Origin: Celeribacter persicus
Lineage (GTDB): Bacteria; Pseudomonadota; Alphaproteobacteria; Rhodobacterales; Rhodobacteraceae
Direction: 5' to 3'
NCBI RefSeq assembly: GCF_003050785.1
Contig: NZ_QAOH01000001.1
Coordinates: 186,001 to 250,000 of the forward strand
Length of the DNA stretch: 64,000 nucleotides
Part shown: positions 29,732-39,487 of the stretch, in pieces
Position numbering within the stretch: the first letter of the stretch is position 1
How the letters are laid out: the number at the start of each line of letters is the position of its first letter
The notes under the pieces: generated by a model
Told to the model about the DNA's origin: nothing
The model's input: only the letters and a program-made list of their open reading frames with translations
Database searches by the model: none
Made by a program: the position numbers and the translations under genes

Positions 29732-29760
29732 ATATGGGGCGTTGCACCTACAGCTTCAAG
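29732..29760 (-). promoter_or_regulatory. Sigma-32 (RpoH) type heat-shock promoter of hsp20
   Basis: On the minus strand: -35 CTTGAA (29755-29760), 15-base spacer, -10 CCCCATAT (29732-29739). Both hexamer regions match the RpoH consensus (CTTGAA / CCCCATnT). The -10 lies about 72 bases upstream of the hsp20 ATG; the leader also contains GGTTGCCGCAACC, a short hairpin. Confidence 0.82.
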
Positions 29761-29845
29761 AGCCTCTCAGAACGCTTTGAGTTTCGCGCATTTGCGGCTA
29801 GAGTTGAATAACGCGACCGCCGAAACAACACATAGAGACAACGCG

Positions 29846-30064
29846 ATGAACGTGTCCAACCGTATGGATCATCTGGAGGTGCTCAAGGTCAAACTCGAGA
29901 TGCTCAAACGCGAGCACCGGGATCTTGATGCCGCGATCGACGCGATGCAGGAGACCGGTCATCTCGATGCCCTGCGCCTGCAACGGATGAAAAAGCAAAA
30001 ACTCGCGCTCAAGGACCGGATCGCCCTTCTGGAAGACCAGATCACCCCGGACATCATTGCGTAA
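29846..30064 (+). CDS. DUF465 (YdcH) family protein
   Basis: 72 residues, entirely helical: MDHLEVLKVKLEMLKREHRD, LDAAIDAMQETGHLDALRLQ, then RMKKQKLALKDRIALLEDQI. This two-helix hairpin pattern, with L-R-L-Q-R-x-K-K-x-K-L-x-L-K-D, defines DUF465. Function unknown. A longer in-frame extension upstream lies in the hsp20 promoter region and is rejected. It is directed toward purE, 55 bases upstream of it. Confidence 0.85.
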   Translation: MNVSNRMDHLEVLKVKLEMLKREHRDLDAAIDAMQETGHLDALRLQRMKKQKLALKDRIALLEDQITPDIIA

Positions 30065-30119
30065 GCGCGCGCATCGGCTATAAGGCGGGAAAGCAACACT
30101 TTCCCGGGAGATGAGCCAT

Positions 30120-30605
30120 ATGAGCGTCGAGGTCGGCATCATCATGGGCAGCCAGTCCGACTGGCCCACCATGAAACGCGCAGCGGAAATTCTGGACGAA
30201 TTGGGCGTACCGTACGAGGCCAAGATTGTTTCCGCTCACCGCACGCCGGACCGTCTCTGGAGCTACGGGAAAGAGGCGGCGGGGCGTGGCCTCAAGGTGA
30301 TCATCGCAGGCGCGGGCGGGGCTGCGCATCTGCCCGGCATGATGGCGTCCAAGACCCGCGTGCCGGTGATCGGCGTTCCGGTTCAGACCCGTGCGCTCTC
30401 GGGCGTCGACAGCCTCTATTCCATCGTCCAGATGCCCAAGGGCTTCCCGGTTGCCACCATGGCCATTGGCGAGGCGGGCGCGGCAAATGCCGGGCTGATG
30501 GCGGCGGGCATTCTCGCAACCTCCGATCCTGCACTGGCCGAACGCCTCGATGCGTGGCGCGAAGCCCTTTCCGCCTCCATTCCCGATGAGCCTGCCGATG
30601 ACTGA
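30120..30605 (+). CDS. purE: 5-(carboxyamino)imidazole ribonucleotide mutase
   Basis: 161 residues. [20 protein letters not shown] opens the protein, followed by [20 protein letters not shown], the active-site [15 protein letters not shown] and [20 protein letters not shown]. It is the class I mutase that works after PurK in purine synthesis. The ATG at 30120 has GGGAG about ten bases upstream; the ATG at 30111 would leave no space. Its stop overlaps the purK start region. Confidence 0.96.
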   Translation: MSVEVGIIMGSQSDWPTMKRAAEILDELGVPYEAKIVSAHRTPDRLWSYGKEAAGRGLKVIIAGAGGAAHLPGMMASKTRVPVIGVPVQTRALSGVDSLYSIVQMPKGFPVATMAIGEAGAANAGLMAAGILATSDPALAERLDAWREALSASIPDEPADD

Positions 30606-31677
30606 TATCGAAACCCTGGCTCCGAATGCGACCATCGGCATTCTTGGCGGCGGTCAGCTTGGCCGGATGCTTTCCGTCGCGGCCTCCCGCCTCGGGTTCA
30701 AGACCCACATTTTCGAGCCCGGCACCAACCCGCCCGCCGGTCATGTCGCCGACAAAGTGACCACCGCGCCCTATGAGGATGAAACCGCGCTGCGGGCCTT
30801 TGCCGAAAGCGTCGATGTAGTGACCTACGAGTTCGAAAACGTGCCGACCTCCGCGCTCGATCTCATCGAATCCATCGTGCCGATCCGCCCGAACCGCAAG
30901 GCGCTTGCGGTCTCTCAGGACCGTCTCACCGAAAAGAGCTTCCTGTCCGAACTGGGTCTTCAGGTCGCGCCTTTCGCCGCCGTGGACGACGACGTCGATC
31001 TGGCCGAAGCCCTGCTTGAGATTGGCACACCGGCGATCCTGAAAACCCGCCGCTTCGGCTATGACGGCAAGGGGCAGGCCCGGATCATGGCCCCTGCCGA
31101 GGCCGATCAGGCCCTCAAGGACATGGCCGGCGCACCCGCAATTCTTGAGGGGTTTGTCAATTTCACCCATGAGGTCTCCGTCATTGCCGCACGTGGTCAG
31201 GCCGGGGATATCTCCTGTTTCGACCCCGGTGAAAACGTGCACAAATCCGGCATTCTGCATACGACCACCGTGCCCGCCCGTCTGACACCGGCGCAGCGCA
31301 CCGATGCCGTGCTTCTGGCCGCCAAAATCCTGAATGCGCTCGGTTATGTCGGCGTGATGGGGGTCGAGCTTTTCGTCACGCCCGATGGTCTCGTGGTCAA
31401 TGAGATCGCGCCCCGCGTGCACAATTCCGGCCATTGGACCCAGAACGGCTGTGTCATCGACCAGTTCGAACAACACATCCGCGCCGTGGTCGGCTGGCCT
31501 CTGGGCGATGGCAAACGGCATTCCAATGTCGAGATGCTGAACCTCATTGGCGACGATGTGAACCGCATTCCGGAGTTCGCGAAAGACGGTTCTGTCGCGA
31601 TCCATCTCTATGGCAAGACGGATGTGAAGCCGGGCCGCAAGATGGGCCATGTGAACAGGATCACCGGCGCTGCATAA
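30598..31677 (+). CDS. purK: 5-(carboxyamino)imidazole ribonucleotide synthase
   Basis: About 359 residues. ATP-grasp enzyme with [71 protein letters not shown] and [18 protein letters not shown], all PurK signatures. It carboxylates AIR using ATP and bicarbonate. Start choice between ATG 30598 and ATG 30586; the former overlaps the purE stop in the ATGACTGA arrangement typical of this pair. Followed by a hairpin that could be a terminator. Confidence 0.95.
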   Translation: MTDIETLAPNATIGILGGGQLGRMLSVAASRLGFKTHIFEPGTNPPAGHVADKVTTAPYEDETALRAFAESVDVVTYEFENVPTSALDLIESIVPIRPNRKALAVSQDRLTEKSFLSELGLQVAPFAAVDDDVDLAEALLEIGTPAILKTRRFGYDGKGQARIMAPAEADQALKDMAGAPAILEGFVNFTHEVSVIAARGQAGDISCFDPGENVHKSGILHTTTVPARLTPAQRTDAVLLAAKILNALGYVGVMGVELFVTPDGLVVNEIAPRVHNSGHWTQNGCVIDQFEQHIRAVVGWPLGDGKRHSNVEMLNLIGDDVNRIPEFAKDGSVAIHLYGKTDVKPGRKMGHVNRITGAA

Positions 31678-31685
31678 TTCAGCGA

Positions 31686-31709
31686 TGAGGCGGGACATCC
31701 GCCGCCTCA
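31686..31709 (+). terminator. Probable purEK terminator
   Basis: Stem TGAGGCGG (31686-31693) / CCGCCTCA (31702-31709), eight-base loop, followed by CGTTTCCTTG, a poor T-tract. It begins nine bases after the purK stop. Confidence 0.55.
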
Positions 31710-31784
31710 CGTTTCCTTGTCCGCCCCGAACTTGACTCTTCGCCCTGCACGTTCCCTTCTCGGCACAACAGAGAAGGACATTTC

Positions 31785-33029
31785 ATGACACACGCGTTCG
31801 ACAAGGACCTTGAAAACCGTCTGGTCCGCTATGCCGCCATCGACACCCAGAGCGATGAAGACGCCCCCGGCGCACCAAGTACGGCGATCCAGCTCGACCT
31901 CTTGCGCATGTTGCAGGCGGAACTCACCGCGATGGGGGCCGCAGATGTGGAACTCACCGACTACGGCGTTGTGCTCGCCACCATTCCCGGCACCGCCGAA
32001 GGTCCGACCGTCGGCTTTCTCGCCCATGTCGACACCGCGCCGCAATTCAACGCCACCGGCGTGAAACCCCGCGTCGTGCGCGGCTACAACGGCGGCGAGA
32101 TCACATTTCCGGACAATCCCGATCTTGTGCTCTCGCCCGAAGAGTTCCCCTATCTCGCCGAAAAACAGGGCCATGACATCGTAACCGCCTCCGGCACCAC
32201 CCTTCTGGGCGCGGATGACAAGGCGGGCGTCGCGATCATCATGACCGCGGCACAGCACTTGCTCTCCCAGCCCGAAATCCCCCATGGCCCGATCCGCATC
32301 GCCTTTACCCCCGACGAGGAAATCGGACGCGGCGTGTCGCCCCGGCTCCCCAAGGATCTCGGTGCGGAGTTCGCCTATACGTTCGATGGCGGCAAGGTCG
32401 GCGAGATCGAATTCGAGACTTTCTCAGCCGATGCCGCAGACGTCACCGTCAAAGGCGTCTCGATCCATCCGGGCTTTGCCAAGGACAAGATGGTGAACGC
32501 GATCCATCTGGCCGCGAAGATCATCCAGACCCTGCCCCATGTCACCATGACGCCGGAAACCACCGACGGGGTGGACGGATTCATTCACGCCACCGACATG
32601 GTGGGCGGCTCCTCGGAAATGAAAATCCGCTTCATCCTGCGCGATTTCGAACGCGAAGGTCTGGCGGCGAAGGGGGCGCTTTTGCAGCAGATCTGTGAGG
32701 CTGTCGCCGCGACCGAACCGCGCGCCACGATCACCTGCGACATCCGCCCGCAATATCGCAACATGCGCTATTGGCTGGAAAAGGACATGACGCCGGTCGA
32801 TCTGGCCACGGAGGCCTGTCGCAAGATCGGCCTTGATCCGGTCTCCGTCCCGATCCGGGGTGGCACCGATGGATCGCGCCTGACCGAGATGGGCGTGCCG
32901 ACGCCGAACCTGTTCACCGGGATGCAGAACATCCACGGCCCGCTCGAATGGATTTCGGTGCAGGATATGGCGGTCGCGACCGAGCTTTGCCTGACACTGT
33001 CACAACTGGCTGCGAAACCCGACCGGTAA
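31785..33029 (+). CDS. pepT: Peptidase T (tripeptide aminopeptidase)
   Basis: 414 residues, full length for this M20B zinc peptidase. Metal-binding and catalytic blocks: GFLAHVDTAP, TLLGADDKAGVAIIM, FTPDEEIGRGV and the terminal-half RGGTDGSRLTEMGVPTPNLF, with YTFDGGKVGEIEFETFSADA in the dimerisation domain. It removes the N-terminal residue from tripeptides in the cytoplasm. Followed by a separate metallophosphoesterase gene. Confidence 0.96.
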   Translation: MTHAFDKDLENRLVRYAAIDTQSDEDAPGAPSTAIQLDLLRMLQAELTAMGAADVELTDYGVVLATIPGTAEGPTVGFLAHVDTAPQFNATGVKPRVVRGYNGGEITFPDNPDLVLSPEEFPYLAEKQGHDIVTASGTTLLGADDKAGVAIIMTAAQHLLSQPEIPHGPIRIAFTPDEEIGRGVSPRLPKDLGAEFAYTFDGGKVGEIEFETFSADAADVTVKGVSIHPGFAKDKMVNAIHLAAKIIQTLPHVTMTPETTDGVDGFIHATDMVGGSSEMKIRFILRDFEREGLAAKGALLQQICEAVAATEPRATITCDIRPQYRNMRYWLEKDMTPVDLATEACRKIGLDPVSVPIRGGTDGSRLTEMGVPTPNLFTGMQNIHGPLEWISVQDMAVATELCLTLSQLAAKPDR

Positions 33030-33207
33030 TCGCCTTCAGCAAGACAGCGCCACCCCCCGAAATACACGATTTTCATGCGTGCCGACGTTATTTCTCCCGA
33101 CAGCCAAGGCCCGTTGACGGCCCGCATCGAAAGCGTCACGTTCCTTGGGACGCAAACGCCTCGCCCCCTCCTGAACGCCTCATCATCCTGCCGAAAGTCC
33201 CGTCTGA

Positions 33208-34020
33208 ATGCCCGCGTTTCTCCAGATCACCGACACCCATATCGTCGCCCCCGGCGCACTGGCCTGTGGTCGCTCCGACACCGCAGCCGCGCTCACCCGC
33301 GCGATTGAGACGATCAACGCCAAACTGCCGGTTCTGGGCGATGTCTCCTGTGCAATCGTCACCGGCGATCTGACCGATCACGGCACGCCGGAGGAATATG
33401 CGCATTTCAGCGCGCTGATGGCCCCGCTTGAATTGCCTTGGCTGGCCGTGCCGGGCAATCACGACCGACGCGCTGCGATGCGCTCGGCTTTCGCGGGCTC
33501 CGACTGGATGCCGGAGCGCGGCCCGATCCATTGGCACCGCGATTTCGGCCCCTTTTCCCTGATCGGTCTCGATACCCTGCTCGAAGGCGCGCATCACGGC
33601 GATCTCGCCAAGGAAGGCCTTGCGCTGGTTGATGAGGTTTTGAGCCGGATCGGAGCTCAACCCGTGGTCATTGCCACGCATCACCCGTGGATGCCCTCCG
33701 CGATCACCTCAATGGATGACGACAACCTGCGCAACGGCGCGGCGCTCATGGCGCGGCTCAATGCCCATCCCGGTCCGGTACGGATGATTTCCGGCCATGT
33801 CCATCGCGCGATGACCACGCAAATCGGCCGTATCACCTGCCAGATCGCGCCAGCGACCGGGCATGCGGTCGATGTCGATCTGCGCCCCGGCGTGGACAAC
33901 CGTCTGACGTTCGAACCGGGGGCGGTGACGCTTTATACATGGCTCGATGCGCCCTTGCCCTGTCTGGTATCCGACGTGATCCCGACCGGCGATTACCCGT
34001 CCTACCCGTTTCAGGGCTGA
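33208..34020 (+). CDS. Metallophosphoesterase (CpdA-like)
   Basis: 270 residues with the calcineurin-type dimetal motifs in order: ITDTH, VTGDLTDHG, VPGNHDRR, IATHHPW and ISGHVHRAM. The layout (short insert, no signal peptide) fits class III phosphodiesterases of the CpdA family, which hydrolyse cyclic nucleotides or related phosphoesters; the substrate is unproven. Its last ten bases overlap the 3' end of the convergent pta gene. Confidence 0.88.
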   Translation: MPAFLQITDTHIVAPGALACGRSDTAAALTRAIETINAKLPVLGDVSCAIVTGDLTDHGTPEEYAHFSALMAPLELPWLAVPGNHDRRAAMRSAFAGSDWMPERGPIHWHRDFGPFSLIGLDTLLEGAHHGDLAKEGLALVDEVLSRIGAQPVVIATHHPWMPSAITSMDDDNLRNGAALMARLNAHPGPVRMISGHVHRAMTTQIGRITCQIAPATGHAVDVDLRPGVDNRLTFEPGAVTLYTWLDAPLPCLVSDVIPTGDYPSYPFQG

Positions 34021-35018
34021 GACAGGCGGTGGCGTTGCCCTTCGGCCCGCGCCAGCGCCATGAGCACGACGCCCAGAATGTCGTCATCGGTGGAACCACG
34101 CGACAGATCGCTGACGCTGTGGCGAAAACCCTGCAGGAAAGGCCCATAGGCATCGGCGCGGGCAAAGCGCTGCACCGCCTTGTAAGCAGTATTGCCCGCA
34201 TCGAGGTCGGGAAAAATCAGGATATTGGCCCGCCCGGCAACCTCGGAAGGGCGGGTGAGCTTGCGCGCGGCGATTTCCGGCACGATGGCGGTGTCAAGCT
34301 GGAACTCCCCGTCGATTTTCAGCCCGGGCGCGCGGATTTGAGCCAGATGCACTGCCTTGCGCACGTGATCCACCCTGTCGTGCCGGGCACTGCCGTCGGT
34401 CGAAAACGACAGGAAGGCGACGCGTGGCTCCCATCCGAGGAGATCTACGGCGGTCTGCGCCGTCGTCAACGCGATCTGCGCCAGTGCCTCGCTGTCGGGG
34501 GCGGGTTGCACACCGCAATCCGCGAAAATCATCGCCTCGCCTTCGCTGCCCGCAAATCCCGGAATGCGCATGAGAAACAGGCTCGACGGCGCTTTCAGCC
34601 CATCCGTCAGGCCGAGATAGGTAAAGGCTGTGCGGATCACCTCTTCGGTCGGGACCGCAAGCCCCGCAACCATGGCCTCCGCCCCGCCCGCCCCCAGAAT
34701 GATCGCCCCGGCATGCAGAGGTTTCGGGAAACCGCGGAGCAGGCGTTTCTCACCAACCCTCTGGTTTTGCGCTCTGAAACGCCCGGCCCATTCCTGCGCC
34801 AACTGCGGATCATCAACCGCCAGACATGTCACGCTCTCAGGCAAATCCCCGACCTGTTCCAAAGCTGCGCGGGTCTCGAACAGCAAAACGGGACGCGCCA
34901 GATCTTCGGTGCACAACGTCTCGATCACGGGTTTGAGCCGTACATCACCGCCTTCAGGAAACACGATGCGCAGACCTTTGCCACGAATCCGGTCTTTCAG
35001 CGTCTCGATAATCGACAT
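34011..35018 (-). CDS. pta: Phosphate acetyltransferase (single-domain)
   Basis: 335 residues. Short Pta form with IVFPEGGDVRLKPVIETLC at the N-terminus and FADCGVQPAPDSEALAQIAL, FLSFSTDGSARHDRVDHVRK, IDGEFQLDTAIVP and ANILIFPDLDAGNTAYKAVQ, the signatures of phosphotransacetylase. It interconverts acetyl-CoA and acetyl phosphate. In Rhodobacterales such Pta also serves taurine and sulfoacetate breakdown, where xsc is normally adjacent; neither xsc nor ackA is here. The ATG at 35018 has AGGAGG upstream. tRNA-Thr lies just upstream. Confidence 0.93.
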   Translation of the reverse strand: MSIIETLKDRIRGKGLRIVFPEGGDVRLKPVIETLCTEDLARPVLLFETRAALEQVGDLPESVTCLAVDDPQLAQEWAGRFRAQNQRVGEKRLLRGFPKPLHAGAIILGAGGAEAMVAGLAVPTEEVIRTAFTYLGLTDGLKAPSSLFLMRIPGFAGSEGEAMIFADCGVQPAPDSEALAQIALTTAQTAVDLLGWEPRVAFLSFSTDGSARHDRVDHVRKAVHLAQIRAPGLKIDGEFQLDTAIVPEIAARKLTRPSEVAGRANILIFPDLDAGNTAYKAVQRFARADAYGPFLQGFRHSVSDLSRGSTDDDILGVVLMALARAEGQRHRLSQP

Positions 35019-35156
35019 GGTTCCTCCTGAAATTCCCTCTCTGTGACAGAGTTTTTCAAACCTGTCGCGGAGTTCAGCCAAATCGGGACGAATTGCCGCC
35101 AAGACACAGACAGATGCGGTAGCGCACCGAACAATGAGCATTTCATGAAGGAAGAA

Positions 35157-35231
<75 letters not shown>

Positions 35232-35456
35232 GCCGGGATGCGGTGGTGCGTGTATCACCGTCGCCGTGGGCGGCTAATTAGACGTGATCGCTGCGCGGTG
35301 CAAGCGCATTTTCGCGAAAAAATACCCGGTCGGTAAATTTCTTTGCCGCCCCATTCCCGCCTGCGTCGCGGCAGGTCGCGCACAATTGCGCGAAACGCCA
35401 GCCCCATAAGGTTCCAAGGCTGGACGGACCCGGCAGCATTGGCTACATGGAACGAC

Positions 35457-35615
35457 ATGGACACCAAGACCGATCCCAAGCGGAAAAGCGCGAAACCGGC
35501 TCCGAAAAGCCGGGACGAGCGCCTGAAAGCGGCGTTGAGGGCCAATCTTCAGCGACGCAAGGCACAGGCGCGCGCGCGCCACGCTTCCGATGAGAGCGAC
35601 GGCAAGGACGAGTGA
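35457..35615 (+). CDS. Small basic protein of unknown function (52 residues)
   Basis: Reads MDTKTDPKRKSAKPAPKSRD, then ERLKAALRANLQRRKAQARA and an acidic end. Basic and helical in its second half, without membrane segment. It precedes murA by nine bases and probably shares its transcript. Short basic proteins of this kind upstream of murA occur in Rhodobacterales, to my recollection. A longer upstream extension is not protein-like. Function unknown. Confidence 0.65.
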   Translation: MDTKTDPKRKSAKPAPKSRDERLKAALRANLQRRKAQARARHASDESDGKDE

Positions 35616-35624
35616 GACGAGCGG

Positions 35625-36890
35625 ATGGATTCGATTCTGGTACGGGGCAACGGGCCTCTGAATGGCGATATCGAGATTGCGGGGGCGAAGAACGCCTGTC
35701 TCGCGCTGATGCCCGCCACACTTCTCTCCGAGGAGCCGCTGACGCTCACCAATGCGCCGCGCCTGTCGGACATCAAGACGATGACCGCGCTTCTGGCCTC
35801 TCTTGGCGCCGAGGTTTCGGCCCTTCAGGACGGCAAGGTACAGGCGATGTCCTCGCACGGGGAGATCAACCCGGTCGCGGATTATGACATCGTGCGCAAG
35901 ATGCGTGCGTCGAATCTCGTGCTCGGGCCGCTCCTGGCCCGTCTCGGTCATGCGGTCGTGTCGCTTCCAGGGGGCTGTGCCATCGGCGCACGTCCGATGG
36001 ATTTGCATACCACGGCTTTGGAAGCTCTCGGCGCGGAGATCGAGCTGAAAGACGGCTATCTGCATGCCACGGCCAAGGGGGGGCTCAAGGGGGCCGTGCA
36101 TCACATGCGCTTCCCCTCCGTCGGCGCGACGGAGAATTTCGTCATGGCCGCCTCCCTCGCGAAAGGCACTTCCGTGCTTGAGAACGCTGCACGCGAGCCG
36201 GAGATCGTCGATCTCTGTGACTGCCTGATCAAGATGGGTGCGCAGGTCGAGGGCGCGGGCAGTTCGCGTATCGAAATTCAGGGCGTCGATCGCCTTCATG
36301 GCGCGACCCATCCGGTTGTGACCGACCGGATCGAGCTTGGCACCTTCATGCTCGCGCCCGCGATCTGCGGCGGGGAAGTGACCTGCCTTGGCGGCAAGCT
36401 GTCGCTCGTTGAGAGCTTTGTCGGGAAACTGGAACAGGCCGGGATTTCCGTCTCCGAGAACGCGCGCGGCCTGACCGTCAAGCGCAATGGCGAACGGGTC
36501 AAGGCGGTGGACGTGGTCACCGAACCCTTCCCCGGTTTTCCGACCGATTTACAAGCGCAGATGATGGCGCTTCTGTGCACAGCCGAGGGCACATCCGTCC
36601 TTGAGGAAACCATTTTCGAGAACCGTTTCATGCACGCCCCGGAACTCATCCGCATGGGGGCACAGATCGAGGTGCATGGCGGCCACGCGACCGTGCATGG
36701 CGTCGGGAAACTCAAGGGCGCTCCGGTGATGGCGACCGATCTGCGGGCCTCCGTGTCGCTCATCCTCGCAGGACTGGCCGCCGAGGGCGAAACCGTGGTC
36801 TCACGGGTCTATCACCTCGACCGCGGCTATGAGTTCATCGAGCAAAAGCTCTCCGGCCTCGGGGCACATATCGAGAGGATCAAAAGCTGA
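35625..36890 (+). CDS. murA: UDP-N-acetylglucosamine 1-carboxyvinyltransferase
   Basis: 421 residues, full length. [20 protein letters not shown] with the catalytic Lys-Asn start, the active-site loop [14 protein letters not shown] carrying the fosfomycin-target Cys, [19 protein letters not shown], and [19 protein letters not shown]. It commits UDP-GlcNAc to peptidoglycan synthesis using phosphoenolpyruvate. Its TGA overlaps the ATG of the next gene; it heads a long co-oriented run reaching tRNA-Phe. Confidence 0.97.
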   Translation: MDSILVRGNGPLNGDIEIAGAKNACLALMPATLLSEEPLTLTNAPRLSDIKTMTALLASLGAEVSALQDGKVQAMSSHGEINPVADYDIVRKMRASNLVLGPLLARLGHAVVSLPGGCAIGARPMDLHTTALEALGAEIELKDGYLHATAKGGLKGAVHHMRFPSVGATENFVMAASLAKGTSVLENAAREPEIVDLCDCLIKMGAQVEGAGSSRIEIQGVDRLHGATHPVVTDRIELGTFMLAPAICGGEVTCLGGKLSLVESFVGKLEQAGISVSENARGLTVKRNGERVKAVDVVTEPFPGFPTDLQAQMMALLCTAEGTSVLEETIFENRFMHAPELIRMGAQIEVHGGHATVHGVGKLKGAPVMATDLRASVSLILAGLAAEGETVVSRVYHLDRGYEFIEQKLSGLGAHIERIKS

Positions 36891-37369
36891 TGGTGGAAGA
36901 TGCCCGGTTCGAAGACGGTGGAGAGCGTCCGCTGGCGCTCAAGGCGATGGACACGGATGACCTGACGGTGATTTCGGCGCTGGTGCAGGACGCCGTGGTG
37001 CCGATGGGCGAGATTTCCTATGATGCGACGCATCGCCGCTTTGCCCTGCTAATCAACCGCTTTCGCTGGGAAGATGTCGAGGCCGCCGAAAAACGCAGAC
37101 GTCCGGTCGAACGGGTACAGGCGGTTCTCATGTTTGAGGATGTGATGTCCGCGCGATCTTCGGGCGTGCCATCCGGGGACAAGGAAATGATCCTGTCCAT
37201 TCTCACCGTCACGTTTGCCCCGGCCGAAGACGGCATGGGCACGGTCGAAATCACGCTCGCGGGCGACGGGGCGATTGCGCTCGATGTCGAGGCGCTCGAC
37301 GTGACACTCAAGGATGTGACCCGGCCCTATGTGGCTCCTTCCCACAAGGTGCCGAAACACGACGACTGA
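36890..37369 (+). CDS. DUF2948 family protein
   Basis: 159 residues. ALKAMDTDDLTVISALVQDA, VVPMGEISYDATHRRFALLI and NRFRWEDVEA, then ERVQAVLMFEDVMSARSSGV and ILTVTFAPAEDGMGTVEITL, which fit the alphaproteobacterial DUF2948 family. It sits between murA and hisD in many members of the order as I recall. Function unknown. Start overlaps the murA stop by one base. Confidence 0.9.
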   Translation: MVEDARFEDGGERPLALKAMDTDDLTVISALVQDAVVPMGEISYDATHRRFALLINRFRWEDVEAAEKRRRPVERVQAVLMFEDVMSARSSGVPSGDKEMILSILTVTFAPAEDGMGTVEITLAGDGAIALDVEALDVTLKDVTRPYVAPSHKVPKHDD

Positions 37370-37432
37370 TATCCGCGCGTGCTTGTCCGGCGCCGTCGGG
37401 CGCTGTATGGCGATAGGCCAAAGGAGACCGAC

Positions 37433-38740
37433 ATGCCCCATTTCCTGTCCACCACGGATGCCGATTTCGAGACCCGCTTTGCCGCTCTTCTGACGATGAA
37501 GCGCGAGGACAGCCCGGATGTGGACGAAGCGGTGGCAGGGATCATCGCGGATGTGCGCACACGGGGCGATGCGGCGGTGCTGGACCTGACCGCGAAATTC
37601 GACCGGATGGAATTGACGGCGGAAGGGTTGCGGTTTTCCGAAGATGAAATTGACGCCCTCTGTGCGGAGGTTTCGAATGCGGAACGCGAGGCGCTTGAAC
37701 TCGCGGCGCAACGCATCCGCGCCTACCACGTCCGCCAGATGCCCGACAACCAGATGTGGACCGATCCGGACGGGGCCACTTTGGGGTGGCGCTGGACGCC
37801 GGTGTCGGCGGCGGGACTTTACGTGCCGGGCGGGTTGGCATCCTATCCGTCGTCCGTCCTGATGAACGCGATCCCGGCGAAAGTCGCGGGGGTGGAACGT
37901 CTGGCGATCACCGTGCCGACGCCCGACGGCGTAGCCAACCCGCTGGTGCTTTTGGCCGCTCGTATCGCAGGTGTCGACGAAATTTACCGTATCGGCGGGG
38001 CACAGGCGATTGCGGCACTTGCCTATGGCACAGAAACCATCGCACCGGTCGACAAAATCACCGGGCCGGGCAACGCCTTTGTCGCCGCCGCCAAGCGCCG
38101 GGTGTTCGGCAAGGTCGGCATCGACATGATCGCCGGGCCGTCCGAAATTCTGGTGATCGCCGACAAACACAACGACCCGGACTGGATCGCCGTCGATCTG
38201 ATGTCTCAAGCCGAACACGACGAGAGTGCGCAGTCGATCCTGATCACCGATGATGCGGAGTTCGGGCGTGCGGTGGCGAAAGCCGTGGAAAAGCGGCTTG
38301 AGACGCTGGAGCGCCGCACGATTGCGGGTAAATCCTGGGAAGATTTCGGTGTGGTGATCACCACCCGCGATCTCGATGAGGCGGCAGAGCTGTCGGATCG
38401 GTTTGCCCCCGAGCACCTTGAGCTTTGCGTCGAAGACCCGGATGCGCTCTCGGAAAAAATCCGCCACGCGGGGGCGATTTTCCTTGGCGCATGGACGCCT
38501 GAGGCCATCGGCGACTATGTCGGCGGGCCGAACCACGTTTTGCCCACAGCACGTTCGGCCCGGTTCTCCTCGGGTCTGTCGGTGATGGATTTCCTGAAAC
38601 GCACCACACTGGCGAAAATGTCGCCCGAGGCGCTCAAGGCGATTGGCCCGGCGGCGGAACGTCTGGCAAACTCCGAGAGCCTCGAAGCGCACGGCCTGTC
38701 GGTGCGCGCCCGTCTCGACCGGCTGAATGAAGGCGCATGA
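37433..38740 (+). CDS. hisD: Histidinol dehydrogenase
   Basis: 435 residues. GLYVPGGLASYPSSVLMNAI, IGGAQAIAALAYGTE, ITGPGNAFVAAAKR, AGPSEILVIAD and QAEHDESAQSILIT, with the zinc-binding and base-forming His/Glu in FAPEHLEL and GPNHVLPTARSARFSSGLSV. It does the two last oxidations of histidine synthesis. The ATG at 37433 is preceded by AAGGAG; the in-frame extension upstream overlaps the intergenic gap. No other his genes are nearby. Confidence 0.97.
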   Translation: MPHFLSTTDADFETRFAALLTMKREDSPDVDEAVAGIIADVRTRGDAAVLDLTAKFDRMELTAEGLRFSEDEIDALCAEVSNAEREALELAAQRIRAYHVRQMPDNQMWTDPDGATLGWRWTPVSAAGLYVPGGLASYPSSVLMNAIPAKVAGVERLAITVPTPDGVANPLVLLAARIAGVDEIYRIGGAQAIAALAYGTETIAPVDKITGPGNAFVAAAKRRVFGKVGIDMIAGPSEILVIADKHNDPDWIAVDLMSQAEHDESAQSILITDDAEFGRAVAKAVEKRLETLERRTIAGKSWEDFGVVITTRDLDEAAELSDRFAPEHLELCVEDPDALSEKIRHAGAIFLGAWTPEAIGDYVGGPNHVLPTARSARFSSGLSVMDFLKRTTLAKMSPEALKAIGPAAERLANSESLEAHGLSVRARLDRLNEGA

Positions 38741-38741
38741 G

Positions 38742-39416
38742 ATGAAGCTCTTCGAGCGCGTGTTCGGATCGAAAAAAGACGCGGCAGAACTGCGCAAAGA
38801 TCGCGTCATCGCCCGCCTGATCGACGAAGCCGTCCCAAGCAACGATTTCCTGCCACCGCATATAGCAGTGGGCGAGGACATCCGACGTAGCGAGGAAGAG
38901 ATCGTGACCCGGCTTCTGGGTGCAATGATCTCTGCGGTGAAGGGCGAGACCCGCGACGACGAATTGATCGCCAAGGTGATCGCACAATACGGCGCGGAGG
39001 ATTGTTTCACTCCCGAGGAGCGCGCCTTCATCGACACCCCGGAGCCCTCGGACGAGGCCTGTGTCAAATTCGCATGGCGCTACGAGGGGGTTTATGTGCT
39101 CATGTGGGCGCTCGGCTTCTTCGACACCCTGCCCTATCCGACCGACATCGTACATGTACCCGACATGGGCAAGCTGATGAGCCGTCTCGGGCGAGAGGGG
39201 TTGCTCGCCGAGGCGCGTCTGCGCCCGCAGGATGACATCCTGAACGCGGCAGAGTTGGCCTATCGCTACAACTGGGCCGCCACCAATGCACGAATGAACA
39301 ACCGCCCTGCGCCATCCAACCTCGACGCAGGGGTTGTCTACGAACGACATTATGCGTTCAATTGGCTGGTCGGATATGGCAAGCAATCCTGGGACACGAT
39401 TTCCACCGACACATAA
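38742..39416 (+). CDS. DUF4272 family protein
   Basis: About 224 residues. The second half carries the DUF4272 block: SDEACVKFAWRYEGVYVLMW, ALGFFDTLPYP, then AELAYRYNWAATNARMNNRP and VYERHYAFNWLVGYGKQSWD. Function unknown; immunity-like roles have been suggested for relatives, but nothing local supports that. The ATG at 38742 lies two bases after the hisD stop with AAGG upstream; ATG 38727 is an alternative. It appears inserted in the usual hisD-UPF0262 order. Confidence 0.85.
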   Translation: MKLFERVFGSKKDAAELRKDRVIARLIDEAVPSNDFLPPHIAVGEDIRRSEEEIVTRLLGAMISAVKGETRDDELIAKVIAQYGAEDCFTPEERAFIDTPEPSDEACVKFAWRYEGVYVLMWALGFFDTLPYPTDIVHVPDMGKLMSRLGREGLLAEARLRPQDDILNAAELAYRYNWAATNARMNNRPAPSNLDAGVVYERHYAFNWLVGYGKQSWDTISTDT

Positions 39417-39487
39417 CCGCCATACCGAACGGCACAGCCATCATGGCGCAAGGTTTAAGACACGGGCATAAAACGGGCGAACACGCG

